Shown here: one piece after another, positions 34,995 to 46,445 of the stretch
How positions within the stretch are numbered: the first letter of the stretch is position 1
Layout: each line of letters opens with the position of its first letter
NCBI RefSeq assembly: GCF_012489685.1
Contig: NC_080042.1
Location: 51,326,066-51,390,065 of the forward strand
Length of the DNA stretch: 64,000 nucleotides
Origin: Lotus japonicus
Taxonomy: Eukaryota; Streptophyta; Magnoliopsida; Fabales; Fabaceae
Direction of reading: 5' to 3'
Position numbers and translations under genes: made by a program
The notes under the pieces: model-generated
Databases searched by the model: none
Seen by the model: only the letters and a program-made list of their open reading frames with translations
Told to the model about the DNA's origin: nothing

Positions 34995-36045
34995 ATGGGA
35001 GAAGTCGCAATTCCAGATAATATAAAGAATATTGTCCTTGAGACGTACAGCGGGAAGGATGATCCCAAGGAACACCTGCTATACTTTAACACGAAGATGG
35101 TGATCAGTGCCGCTTCCGATGCTGTAAAGTGCAGGATGTTTCCGGCTACGTTTAAAGGCACTGCCATGGCATGGTTCACAACACTGCCCCGAGGATCAAT
35201 CACGAATTTCCGTGACTTCTCATCTAAGTTCCTAGTCCAGTTCTCGGCAAGCAAGACCAAACAAGTGACGATCGAGGATTTATACAATGTGCGCCAGTCC
35301 GAGGGCGAGACTCTGAAGCAGTATGTGAAACAGTTTAGCGCCGTGTCGGTAAAAATTGAGGAGTCAGAGCCAAATGCCTGTGCCCGTGCCTTCAAGAACG
35401 GTTTGCGACCTGGGAAGCTAAATAGCAAGTTGAGTCGCAAGCCGGCCCGATCAATGGCTGAGATTCGGGCGAGAGCAAACACCTACATACTCGATGAGGA
35501 GGATGATGCTTTTAAGCGAAGGCGCGCGAAGGTAGAGAAAGATGGCGATCAGAGGGATGCATCGCCAGAGGACAAGTCGAGCAAAGAGAAAGCGGAAGGG
35601 TGAAAGAGACGAGACAGAAAGGTGCGTACGAGTGAAAAAGTGCCGAGAGAACCATTGTATCCCAAAAAGGAGAATTTTGAGCGCCGCCGACCCTGGCATC
35701 AAGCTGACTCTCGTCGGCGAGAGGAGTCAGGGAAAAGTTTGAGTGCGCATCTAACGGAACTACTGCGTGAGGTTAAGGCAACACACGCAGTTGAGGAAGG
35801 CAAGAAGGCGACAGGCTTGCCCCGGGCAGCGTTAGATAAGACACAATGGTGCGAGTACCACCGCTCGGCAGGACATGACACTGGGGACTGCTTTACTCTG
35901 AAGAATGAAATTGAGAGGCTCATCCGAGCAGGGCGATCACAGCTGGGTGACCGTGGTGATCGCTGGAGCGGGGAGCGACAACGAGGAAACCGGTATAATG
36001 GGTCCCGCCAGCAGGATGATCGTAGACGGGAAGATCGCCGTCGTA
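34995..36045 (+). pseudogene. gag: T2 gag, 5'-truncated
   Basis: A 202-codon frame starts in the Gag core (VAIPDNIKNIVLETYSGKDD, FPATFKGTAMAWFTTLPRG) and runs to the EEDDAFKRRRAKVEKDG block. A frameshift near 35600 moves the remaining part, with the WCEYHRSAGHDTGDCFTLKN zinc-finger-like motif, to another frame up to 36045. About 140 N-terminal codons present in T3 are missing. The ATG at 34995 is supplied by the flanking DEFL unit or is fortuitous. Confidence 0.85.
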
Positions 36046-39000
36046 TGATGACCCGGGTTTATATGATGTTTTTATGGTTTTTCTTTGTTAGTTTTGAGTC
36101 TTTTTCTTATGTCTCATGTAGTGTTTCATGCATTCTCATGCATTTTAACTTTTATTTGAACATTTGCATTAGTTTAGTAATTTTGTAGTTTTATAAGGGC
36201 TTTAGTTGCATTTTATTAGAGTTTAAGAGTCATAGGCAATTTCCACTTGTTTTGGAGCCTTTGTGCAAAACTAACCTCTGAATTTCTAGATATTTTCCTA
36301 GCTTTGTCATCAAGTTCCCAGGTTGTAACAGCTGAAGATGGAGTGTCTAGAGGTTTGGAGAATTGAAGGGAGGCTTAAAGAGGAGTAAAAAGGAGTTAAA
36401 ATGAAGATCAAAAGGTTTTCCAGCGAGTCAGAGCGCCTAGGCGTGCTCCATTGGCGCCTAGGCGCCAATTGCTTTTTCCAGGGTTCTGGAATTGGCGCCT
36501 AGGCGTGCTTAATTGGCGCCTAGGCGCCAATTACCTTCCAGAGGCTCATTTTCAGGATGGAATTGGCGCTCAGGCGCTCTGAATTGGCGCCTGAGCGCCC
36601 GGAACAGCCCAAACTCGTGATTTTTCCCTATAAATAGGATTTTAGTCATTTTCTTTTGTAATCTTGGATATCTTTTCATACTTTGTAAAATTCAGAGGTA
36701 GAGGATCATCTAGGATAGTGAGAGAAGGCTTCCAAGCTTGTGTTCAAGGTTCTTAGCCAAGCATGGCTCTTGCCATGCTTGGCTAATCTCTCTTCTTTTA
36801 CTTTGGTTTCCTTGTAAGACTTTTCCTTTTAAGTTATAATCTTAAGTTCTTTCCCACATGTTCTTCTTCTTTCCTTGAATCCCATATCCATGCTTTATGT
36901 TTCAAGTTAGAACATGTGCTAGCTTTATGCTTTTCTATAATAGAACGGAAGTTTGTTATAGATTAGGGACTTGTTATGGGATTACCTCTTCTATACTTGC
37001 TACTAGGAATAGAGGAAGGGTTGGGGTTTGTTGGCCTGAACTTTATAATCTTTATGCTTCAAACAAATGTTTAAGTACGCAAGGAATTGGGCTTATCTTT
37101 TGGTTTGAAAGAATTAACTATGCGAGGCATCGATAGGTAGTTGCTTAGGCTATAACATCAAGGAGAGATTCATGAGAACATGTGCTTAGAATGATGTGCT
37201 TGAATTGATTAGTTGAGCAAGAACCCAAAGTAAATCACTCTTTCTTTTCATTCTCTGTTTCATTTATGAATTTATATTTTCTTTTTCCTTATTACTACTT
37301 CATCATATGTTTGCCTCAATAAAACAAAACCATCAAACTCAAAGCTTGGACCGAATCTATTCACTCACAATCCCTGTGGTTCGATATTTAAAACCGGGTG
37401 GATTCGTACACTTGCGGATTTACCAACAAGTTTTTGGCGCTGTTGCCGGGGATTGTTTGTGATTTTTGGTTTGAGTTACGAGTTTGAAGTTTAGTCTACC
37501 TAAGACTATAACTTAGGGCTGAATGGGAGACAACCCATGTTTTTTTTTCCTGTTTTGTTCCTATGTATCAATTTAACTGATTCGTTCTTGTTCTTAGTGC
37601 TTGTTGTGACTTGATCAATTATAACATGATTTGAGGTTTGGAATTCCATGAACCTGACCTAGAGTGAATCAGCTAGTGAATTTAATTTTAATTAGATTCA
37701 TTGGTCATGAGTTGATAAGTTGATACTTAGGATCTTCTTTTGCTGTTTTACGTTTTATGTTTAGTGTTTCAGGAAATAAAAAGGATACACACTTGGAGGC
37801 ACTCAATCACTTTGAAGGAGGTTCTTTTCTTACCCTGAGTTGCATTTTTGCATATTTTTCTTTTATAGATTTTGTTTATCCAATTTTATCATGCATTGTT
37901 ATATAGAGTCTTTTATACCTTGGTCTTTATTCCTTATACTCAAATGACATGTTCCCAAGTCTTGCTCACTCACATGATGCTGGTTTTGAAAATGTTTCTA
38001 AATGGATACTTTGTGCTTTCTTTTGGGAGTGATTGTATGTTTGGGAAAGAGAGGGAGAGACTTCGGTTTTCTATGTGTTGTCTTGAGGATAGAGTTGATG
38101 TGAGTCCACAAGGGTCCATTTTTGACCCTTCACTATATAATTTCCCTGGAGGATCCTGACTCACTTGCACTTCTTGGTTCTGTGTTTCATTTCATGCGTC
38201 CTTGAGTGTAGCTTTAGGAGACTTGCATTCTTGAGACTGGTAGGTTTTCTTGTACTTCAGAAATTGTTTTATAACATCTTTGTCCCTAGTTGACCCTTTT
38301 GAGCCTTATGGAGATTTCCTTGGTATCTATGTTTAATGGGCTGGTTGTTTGGAGGATTCAATGGGGAGTTGTGGTTCTTAACTCTTGATGGAGCTAGTTT
38401 ATAAAAAGTGCAATTGTCTCTTGCCCCAAAGAAAAAAATTGAAAAAGTCAAAAGAGAAAATGAACTCCACGGTGTGGTGGAGTTCCAAAAAAAAAAAAGG
38501 AAAAAATATGAAACAAAAAGGGGTTAAGAGACTTGAGTGCTAAGTATCAATAGCTTGAAAGCTCCGGAATTCCAAATTGGACCACACTCAAATTTTGTGC
38601 AGCCTTAGTCTTCCTTAGGGACCACCTACCTTGTGCTTTACCTAGCCAACGTTACAACCCTTTTGAAGTCTCATTGAATAATGCATTGTCAACTTTAGTT
38701 GCTCTTGAGTGAATGATTCTCAGAACCTATGAACTTGCTTGTGTGCTCAGTGCACTAAACAATTGTCTCATGCTAGGATGTTAGCTCTAAATGCTTCTCA
38801 TAGTGGACTCTAATTCTTCTTTATCTAAGAGTAGCATGAAGTTGATTGTTGAATCTTTCTCTTGGAGCTAACTGCATTTACTTGATCCCCCGGTTTTCTA
38901 AAACAGTATCCCTCTTTTGGCATGTGTGTTGGGAGTAATTCTTTGTGCTTGAGGGCAAGCTAATCTTAGTGACGCTCGGGGGCGAGCTGTCGTTGAATAT

Positions 39001-40350
39001 AGTGGTGTGATGACCCGGGTTTATATGATGTTTTTATGGTTTCTTTGTTAGTTTTGAGTCTTTTTATTATGTCTCATGTAGTTTTTCATGCATTCTCATG
39101 CATTTTAACTTTTATTTGTGCATTTGCATTAGTTTAGTAATTTTGTAGTTTTATAAGGGCTTTAGTTGCATTTTATTAGAGTTTAAGAGTCATAGGCAAT
39201 TTCTACTTGTTTTGGAGCCTTTGTGCAAAACTAACCTCTGAATTTCTAGATATTTTCCTAGCTTTGTCATCAAGTTCCCAGGTTGTAACAGCTGAAGATG
39301 GAGTGTCTGGAGGTTTGGAGAATTGAAGGGAGGCTTAAAGAGGAGTAAAGAGGAGTTAAAATGAAGATCAAAAGGTTTTCCAGCGAGTCAGAGCGCCTAG
39401 GCGTGCTCCATTGGCGCCTAGCCGCCAATTGCTTTTTCCAGGGTTCTGGAATTGGCGCCTAGGCGCCAATTACCGTCCAGAGGCTTATTTTCAGGATGGA
39501 ATTGGCGCTCAGGCGCTCTGAATTGGCGCCTGAGCGCCCGGAACATCCCAAACTCGTGATTTTTCCCTATAAATAGGATTTTAGTCATTTTCTTTTGTAA
39601 TCTTGGATATCTTTTCATACTTTGTAAAATTCAGAGGTAGAGGATCATCTAGGATAGTGAGAGAAGGCTTCCAAGCTTATGTTCAAGGTTCTTGCCATGC
39701 TTGGCTAATCTCTCTTCTTTTACTTTGGTTTTCTTGTAAGATTTTTCCTTTTAAGTTATAATCTTAAGTTCTTTCCCACATGTTCTTCTTCTTTCCTTGA
39801 ATCCCATATCCATGCTTTATGTTTCAAGTTAGAACATGTGCTAGCTTTATGCTTTTCTATAATAGGACGGAAGTTTGTTATAGGTTAGAGACTTGTTATG
39901 GGATTACCTCTTCTATACTTGCTACTAGGAATAGAGGAAGGGTTGGGGTTTGTTGGCCTGAACTTTATAATATTTATGCTTCAAACAAATGTTTAAGTAC
40001 GCAAGGAATTGGGCTTATCTTTTGGTTTGAAAGAATTAACTATGCGAGGCATCGATAGGTAGTTGCTTAGGCTATAACATCAAGGAGAGATTCATGAGAA
40101 CATGTGCTTAGAATGATGTGCTTGAATTGATTAGTTGAGCAAGAACCCAAAGTAAATCACTCTTTCTTTTCATTCTCTGTTTCATTTATGAATTTATATT
40201 TTCTTTTTCCTTATTACTACTTCGTCATATGTTTGCCTCAATAAAACAAAACCTTCAAACTCAAAGCTTGGACCGAATCTATTCACTCACAATCCCTATG
40301 GTTCGATATTTAAAATCGGGTGGACTCGTACACTTGCGGATTTTCCAACA
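36046..40350 (+). mobile_element. full-length non-autonomous LTR element (LARD-like), GGCGCC family
   Basis: 5' LTR 36046-37428 (1,383 bp), 3' LTR 39008-40350 (1,343 bp), both TGATGACCC to CCAACA. The internal 1,579 bp have no long ORF. A PBS TGGCGCTGTTGCCGGGG at 37435-37451 is one mismatch from the complement of the tRNA-Asp 3' end. The TSD is TCGTA (36041-36045) against CCGTA (40351-40355), one mismatch. The LTRs are nearly identical apart from small deletions in the palindrome region and near 36765. It must borrow proteins from an autonomous partner; Athila-like leader text near 37500 is suggestive only. Confidence 0.92.
37429..39007 (+). other. LARD internal region, non-coding
   Basis: After the PBS there is no frame longer than about 95 codons and no recognisable motif. 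It contains an A-rich stretch (38440-38520) and a hairpin with 9-bp arms (GAACTCCAC 38462-38470, GTGGAGTTC 38477-38485). No clear polypurine tract precedes the 3' LTR. Confidence 0.7.
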
Positions 40351-41703
40351 CCGTACCCCAAGCGCTGACAAAAAGGAAACACTGGCCACACGGAAAAAGG
40401 GGGCGGAGGAAACTTTCAATAAGGACCTTGAGCCGCCGGTTGGAACGATAAATACGATTGCAGGTGGTTTCGGTGGAGGCGGGGAAAGAGCTTTGACGAG
40501 GTGAAGGCACGTCAGGACAGTAACGTCAGTACAGCAATATGAGATCCCTTTCGGTTTTCAACATCCAGATATCGTGATATCGTCGGCGGATTTCGAAGGA
40601 ATAAAGACGCACAATGATGGTCCGGTAGTTGTCATGATAAGGATAAACAGCTTCAATGTGCGACGAGTTCTTCTAGATCAGGGAAGCTCTGCTGACATCA
40701 TTTATGGGGATGCGTTTGATCAGCTGGGATTGACGGATAAAGATCTGATGCCTTACACTGGGACGTTGGTAGGTTTCTCGGGCGAGCAGGTATGGGTATG
40801 AGGGTATATCGATTTGGACACAATCTTTGGTGTCGATGAGAATGCCAAACTTCTTCGTGTGAGGTACCTAGTGTTGCAGGTTGTGGCTTCATATAATGTC
40901 ATCATTGGGAGAAACACACTCAACCGCCTTTGCGCAGTAATTTCGACAGCTCACTTAGTAGTGAAATACCCGTTTATGTGCAGAAGAGTGGGGAAGATAG
41001 TGGTGGACCAGAGAAGGGCAAGAGAATGCTAGAACAACTGCCTTAGCATGTACGGAAAGAAAGGAGCTGGCGAGGGACACAGGTGCCACGAGGTTGAGAT
41101 TTTAGGAGACAAACAAGACAAGTTGAGCGGGCAGAAGCAGGAGACAGAACATATCCTTGATAGGAAGGTGAAGAGGCAACGGGACAGCCAGAGTCAGGGT
41201 AAACAAGATGGTAAGGCAGGGCGAAATGAGCAGTTCACAGATATCAGGGCAGAGGAACGCTGGGCAGGAATTGTTGACGACTTGGAAAGATATAAGTTTA
41301 GTAGGGGGTGCTGGCGATTGGAGAAGTTGGTAGAGGACAATTTCGACCTCTTCAGCTGGAGCCCAAAGGATGCGACGCTATGGGAACTTCCGCGGTTCAG
41401 GACACCGGCTCTTTCGAGCAAGGGACCGACCGAGCAGAAGGAGAAAGCGGCGACGAGCCAGGAAATGGACCCAGGAATTCTCCAGCGCCAAGGTTGCAAG
41501 CAAAAAGGAACTGAGGTGCTCGAGCGAGCTCAGGAAACGCAAAAGGCGGGGAAGAGGGGCCCGACATACCGCAGCAAGAATAAGGGAAGGGCTAAGGCAA
41601 AACAGTGGAAGTCGGCGAGAACAATGACCCTCGAGAACAAAAAAGACAAGTGGAATGAACGAGAGAGTGAATTAGAGGCAAGTTGGCGAGAAAGGAAACT
41701 CCG
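40351..41703 (+). pseudogene. pro: T2 protease and pol remnant
   Basis: Continues T2 after the LARD: the INTIAGGFGGGG block, a stop after GERALTR (near 40501), then PFGFQHPDIVISSADFEG, protease centre LLDQGSSADIIYGDAF (Asp retained), a TGA near 40800, GYIDLDTIFG and VVASYNVIIGRNTLNRL. A TAG near 41030 follows. From about 41330 the frame reads FDLFSWSPKDATLW and then a low-complexity Lys/Glu/Gln-rich tail. The RT expected after this point in T1 is absent. Cut at 41703 by a solo LTR. Confidence 0.82.
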
Positions 41704-42318
41704 TGTTGACCCGAGGATATAAGGGTATTTTTGTGGGTCTTTTATTTTATTTATAATTTATTTTCTAAGTTTTAATTAGCTTTTATGGTATTTTTAAGTA
41801 ATTTTCGTATTTTTAATTATTTTAGGATTTTAGGAGTTTTTATTATGATTTGATAGATTTTAGTAGTTTTTATCTTATCATTAATTAGTATTTTTTAAAT
41901 TAAAGATTTAGATAGGATTTAGGTTGTTTATTTTTGGGTTATTATCTTCCTAGTATTTTATTTTGATTTATTTTGTGATTTTTTTATTTTATTTAGGATT
42001 TTCGGAATAAAAAGAAAAGAGAAAATCAGGAAAGGGATCTGATCCGGAGCTGCAGGTCCACGGAGCTACTGTGCACCCGCAGGAGATCAAACAGTTGTTG
42101 TTTCTATCCTTGCCACGTGATTTAATCAAGCTGGAGGACTACTGAAAGACCATGCACCCGCGGAGCACTGGAATCTTCACTAAAAGCTTGGACCAATTGG
42201 ATTCTGACACGTGGAAGAACTAAAAGACAAAATGTGAAAAAAAGGGGACCACGTGAAGAGTGCAGCAGGCAACGGATTTTTGAAACTGAAAAGGGAAAAT
42301 TGCAGAAAAAACAATTAG

Positions 42319-42353
<35 letters not shown>

Positions 42354-43158
42354 GTAGAAGTTCGATTGGGGGAGGCTTTTGGTGATTGGAATTGAGCACA
42401 GACTTCTTAGGATTTTGAGAGCTTTTTCAAGGTTTTCCTGGAGATTTTAGGTGTTATTTTCTTTCTCTTGAATTCTTGATTATGGTCATGCTTGGCTAAA
42501 CCATTTTTAGTACTTGGGTGTGGAACCTTTTTATGATTATGTTTTGATTCGAAACTTTGCTTCATATGAATTTTGTTTATTAATCTACGTAGTTGTTTCA
42601 ATTTATCTTGATTATACTTGAATGCATGCGCGTAATTTACTGATTCTTATGAGAACGGAAGTTGATTAGGAATTAGAGAAACAAGGAAACAATTAGATTA
42701 GGCGTTCCCTACTGCTTGATTCAAGAGTAGAACCTAATTGCGTTGGCTAGTTTAAATAGAACTTAATCTTCAATTCCCTGGTCTAGGTGCTCGTAAAACA
42801 GACTTAGTAATTGAATTGAAAGTCTAGGGCGTGTGAGTTATCAACATCCTAGAACATAGGCTAAATCGCTGTAGAGGAGTTTATTAAATTCATATGAACA
42901 TTGTTAGAATGAGGGCATAAGTCGAATAGGTGAAACAAGACCCAATTACTATTTTTCTCATCTGATTTCATAAACTATTTAATTTTTCGCTTTTACTTTT
43001 TATGAGTGATTGTTACAATCTTTAAAATCCTTAAAATTGGTTTTTATTTTCATAATCTAAATACTAGAAGTTAATATAATTAGTATTGAATCACAATCCT
43101 CGAGGGATCGATAATTTATTACTACGGGCAACTTTGTACACTTGCAAAGTAGCTATCA
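41704..43158 (+). mobile_element. solo LTR, family starting TGTTGACCC
   Basis: 1,455 bp from TGTTGACCCGAGG to GTAGCTATCA, TSD CTCCG (41699-41703 and 43159-43163). After removal the T2 frame continues (SEWVASTSGTKGEVLG, matched in T3 by SEWIVSTSGTKKEVLG). A TA microsatellite lies at 42320-42349 in the position of a promoter. No second copy is in the window. Confidence 0.9.
42320..42349. repeat. (TA)n microsatellite, about 14 repeats
   Basis: An uninterrupted TA run inside the solo LTR. It replaces or extends the LTR's TATA region and is likely length-polymorphic. Confidence 0.95.
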
Positions 43159-44156
43159 CTCCGCAACGGCAGTGAGTGGGTGGCGAGTACGTCAGGCACG
43201 AAGGGCGAGGTGTTGGGCGTAATACTTTGACTTGGGAGCTTGGAGGCTTGGCAACAGGGGTGAGGATGCAGCCGAGGAACAAGATCGGGAGGAATATCGG
43301 AAGGAATAGGACCAAAAATAAAGATGCACTCTTTTTCTCCATCTCGGGAGTTTTTTAATGAGGCATCCCTCAATGTACAAAAATCTTTTACGAATGAAAT
43401 ACAAAAGGATATTTGCTAGCAATACTCCTAACTCAAACTGCAAAGAAACGGTCGTCCGGTGGGAAAAATTCCCCGAAGGTGGCAATCCCAACACGACCTT
43501 GATGTCTGGGGATTGCTCCGGGAAAGTCCGGCGCGAACCGATGCTATCCAAATAGAAACTCAACTAACATGTCATGTTCGCTCGGTGGGAAAAATTCCCC
43601 GAAGGTGGCAATCCCAACACGACCTTGATGTCTAGGAATTGCTCCGGGAAAGTCCGGCGCGAAGCGCTGACCTCTCGTTGGCGATGTGTGCGGGAAAGCG
43701 ACTTATCCCCAAAATGGTGTGGGTCTCTTATCCCCTTAGTCTCCCCGAAATTTGGGAATACGAGGCCTCCCCGAAATATGGGCGAGAACACAAACTAGGC
43801 GTAAGTCTGGGTAAACCCATATGGCCATTGGGCCCTTAGCAACGTAAGTCCTTGACGGGACAAAACCGCCAAGGCCGCACCTGCTCTTACAGGAAATATT
43901 GGTGTGAAGAAAAGCCTCAGTTCAAAATTGAGCGAAAGTCCTAGTTTCTTTGGCACACCTTCAAAATCGCTACACGAGCGCGAAAAGAGAAACAAAGCCT
44001 AAACGGCGAAGGAAAATTTAAACGAGGCCTAAAAGGCGACGAGGTGATCACAAGGCGGAAATTTACAACGAAACCATGCGTAAATTAAACTACAAAAAAT
44101 GGGAACGATATTCAATTACAAAAAGGGAAAAGGAAAATCAGTGCAAACTAATTATA
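43159..44156 (+). other. T2 convergent spacer with duplicated hairpin
   Basis: The end of the degenerate T2 sense frame is followed by non-coding spacer. A unit of about 126 bp is present twice (starting near 43458 and 43584). Each has a stem-loop: GCAATCCC 43482-43489 with GGGATTGC 43509-43516, and GCAATCCC 43608-43615 with GGAATTGC 43635-43642. The loop ACACGACCTTGATGTCT is conserved. The antisense ORF ends just beyond, at 44157. Confidence 0.65.
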
Positions 44157-45992
44157 TTACATTGACATCTTTTCTCTTTCAATTTCAGCAGCAGCAAAAC
44201 GCTCAGCAGTGAAGCCTGGGGGATCGTCAAGGCCAACAAGCCCATGTGGAGTAACCCTCTTGAAAGCTCCCATTCCGTCGAGGTTAATTCCCTTGTAGAG
44301 ATGTTGGACCTGAGCCTTGGCGAGAAAGAAGTCGCGGCCACGTTCATCCACAACCTCGGCAACAACTCTAGCCACCAACCTTGCCTGAGAGGTCCTGATT
44401 CTGGAGTCCATATCCGCAAGGGCCTGGGCCTTTGACGCGAGATAGGACCTCACGTCGGCGAGAGACTCATCCTTCGCCCCCAATTCGCTGCGAAGGGACG
44501 CGATTTCCCTGTACTTGACAATACAAGCGGCTCTATTCGCGTTGATCACCTCCGTCTTCGCCTTCACCTCCAATTGCAGCTCGTCTCGCTCCATCTCCAG
44601 TTCCTCCGTTCTTTCTTTGAAAGCAGAGAAGTCATCCTCGCGCTGGCTCATCTCAATACCCAAGTTGTTCAGCTTTGCCATTTGAGTCACCACTTGGGTC
44701 AGCAACTTGTCGCGCTCGCCGTACGCTTTCTGCATGGCCACGCGATAACCCTCAGCCTTCTGATGAAGCTCTTCCACCTCCGCAGACGAGGCAAAATCCT
44801 GGGATAGCTTGGCAAAGAGACACCCCGCGCGCAGAAGGTTGAGGATGGCTTCCTGCGCCACATCGTCGAGGTCAGGATTCTCAAAACTCCTCACACTTTC
44901 GAGAAAAGATTCAGTTAGCATGAAGTCGATAGGGGAAGGCTGCTGGTTTGGAGCACGACCCATCTGACCATCGGCAATGGGATGATTAGCGTCAAGAGAA
45001 GAGTGGTGAGGAGTGGGCGAGGAGCTGAGAGTTGGACCTCCACTGTTAGGACTCACTGGATGGACGAGGGAGACCTCAGGTGGGCTCGCCTCGATCTGAG
45101 GACTTGAGCGGTCAGGGGAAAGGATCACTAGGGGAATGCCCTCAGAAGCCTGTTGATCAGCGGAGACTCCCTTGAGGCGAGGCGAGGGCCCCGCAGCGCC
45201 CATGGGGACCGCTTCTTCTTCGCCCCCTAGGTCTTGGCGAAGGGCAGATGCTTCACCAACCTTGGGCCTCTTGGTTTTCTTCTTTTTCTTCTTCAACTTC
45301 TGAGGCGAGGAAGTCTCGGCCCCAGACTTTCCATCTAGGCTCGGATCAACCCTTTTGGATTTCCGGGACTTTTTTGAGGGAGAAGGCTGAGTGGTATTAT
45401 CGTTGGACCTGGGAACCAGATCATCAGTTGCTGGCGGTAGGGCTGGGCCCGGTATAGCTTCTCCAGACCCAGCGGCGTCTGGGGCGGGGTCAGTCGAAGA
45501 TGATCCTTTGACTTTCTTCAATAGAGGAATGGCAGCCTCGGCGTCAGGATCAGCGACAGCGCGTTTCCTCTTGATCACCTTGGTATTAAAAACAGGAGGG
45601 AACTCAGGTGAATCAGAAGCCAGGGTGCGCTGAAACGCGGCTTCTGTAAAGTTTATTTCTTCTAGGAATGAGCGGAGGGTGTTCTCGCGGGCAGCCTCAA
45701 GCAACTGTGAGCATTCAAGTATGGGGAACTCAGCGAAAAAGCCAAGGATGGCTTTGTCTTCATAGCTCAGTGACGCGTCTGACGGCGGTGGAACGTCGCG
45801 GGGACTCTCAGTCCAGTAGAAAGGGAACAGAGCAGTCCTGTCTCGGCGGGTGAAAGCTTCAGGATAGGTGGGGTGCACGATTATGCGAAAGTATCGGCGC
45901 CCAGGCCCCCTCTTGACGTTACTCTTGAAAGGATGGAGGTGCTGCCGGCCCGTACGAGGTTTCAGAGAAATCCACCCAGGATTTTCGGTCTT
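44157..45992 (-). CDS. T2 antisense ORF, C-terminal two thirds (split by T3)
   Basis: About 610 codons are open on the minus strand from the T3 insertion site. In order: the end of the Transposase_28-like domain (GWISLKPRTGRQ, GRRYFRIIVHPTYPEAFTRR, LFPFYWTESPRD), a Ser/Pro-rich linker with Lys-rich nuclear-signal-like runs (SKKSRKSKR, LKKKKKKTKRPK), and a long coiled coil ending with AQVQHLYKGINLDG and a conserved tail. The N-terminal third is at 55079-55671; joined across T3 the frame is continuous. The lack of stops over 1.8 kb suggests the ORF was under selection until recently. Its function is unknown; a nuclear role is inferred. Confidence 0.8.
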   Translation of the reverse strand, partial: KTENPGWISLKPRTGRQHLHPFKSNVKRGPGRRYFRIIVHPTYPEAFTRRDRTALFPFYWTESPRDVPPPSDASLSYEDKAILGFFAEFPILECSQLLEAARENTLRSFLEEINFTEAAFQRTLASDSPEFPPVFNTKVIKRKRAVADPDAEAAIPLLKKVKGSSSTDPAPDAAGSGEAIPGPALPPATDDLVPRSNDNTTQPSPSKKSRKSKRVDPSLDGKSGAETSSPQKLKKKKKKTKRPKVGEASALRQDLGGEEEAVPMGAAGPSPRLKGVSADQQASEGIPLVILSPDRSSPQIEASPPEVSLVHPVSPNSGGPTLSSSPTPHHSSLDANHPIADGQMGRAPNQQPSPIDFMLTESFLESVRSFENPDLDDVAQEAILNLLRAGCLFAKLSQDFASSAEVEELHQKAEGYRVAMQKAYGERDKLLTQVVTQMAKLNNLGIEMSQREDDFSAFKERTEELEMERDELQLEVKAKTEVINANRAACIVKYREIASLRSELGAKDESLADVRSYLASKAQALADMDSRIRTSQARLVARVVAEVVDERGRDFFLAKAQVQHLYKGINLDGMGAFKRVTPHGLVGLDDPPGFTAERFAAAEIEREKMSM

Positions 45993-46312
45993 TGGACTGG
46001 GCGAGACCACAGGGTCCCTCGCCTAGGAGACTCAGCCTTAGGTGCAGAACATGCCTGGACCTTGGGCGGCTCTCCCCAAGGCCCAATCGGCCCATTTAGA
46101 CAGATTAAAGGCACGAAGGCCCAACCCCAAATCTATAAATAGGGGACGGTTACCAATTGTAAGGGACTCTTAGCTCATTTGGCAATAACAACATTGAAAT
46201 TCAGTTATATTTTCTCTCTCTAAAAAGTTAAGAGTTCATCTCTCTAAGATTTTCGATCACACTCCACACACTCTAGGCACCATGCCTTGATTCTATGTTC
46301 TTGACCGGAACA
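45993..46312 (+). repeat. T3 5' LTR
   Basis: 320 bp, TGGACTGGGCGAG to GACCGGAACA, with TATAAATAGG near 46133. It differs from the solo LTR at 54759-55078 at about five positions by eye. The PBS TGGCGCCGTCTGTGGGGATC follows at 46314-46333. Confidence 0.9.
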
Positions 46313-46445
46313 TTGGCGCCGTCTGTGGGGATCGATAAATTTTGATTCCCAGACTACGTGGATCGTGAATTGAGGGAGAAATTCTCTGGTTTTTTGTGAG
46401 ACATTTCGTTAGTTCTTGAGTTTTGGTGAGCATTCGTAGGTGTCG

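Larger units (their letters stand above)
30718..34996 (+). repeat. segmental duplication unit 1 (DEFL + 26S fragment)
   Basis: From about 31134 to 34996 this is collinear with 56132-60056 at high identity; from 30718 to about 32640 it is also collinear with 62069-64000. It contains a LINE tail, the DEFL gene, a dispersed repeat around 32740-32900 (TTGGTCCCTCATTTATACCC-type text), a 26S rRNA fragment, and T-rich spacer. It ends abruptly at the truncated gag of T2. Confidence 0.9.

Noticed and set aside
37872..38159. 95-codon frame in the LARD internal region
   Set aside because: No motif, hydrophobic low-complexity start, and no support for coding in the family.
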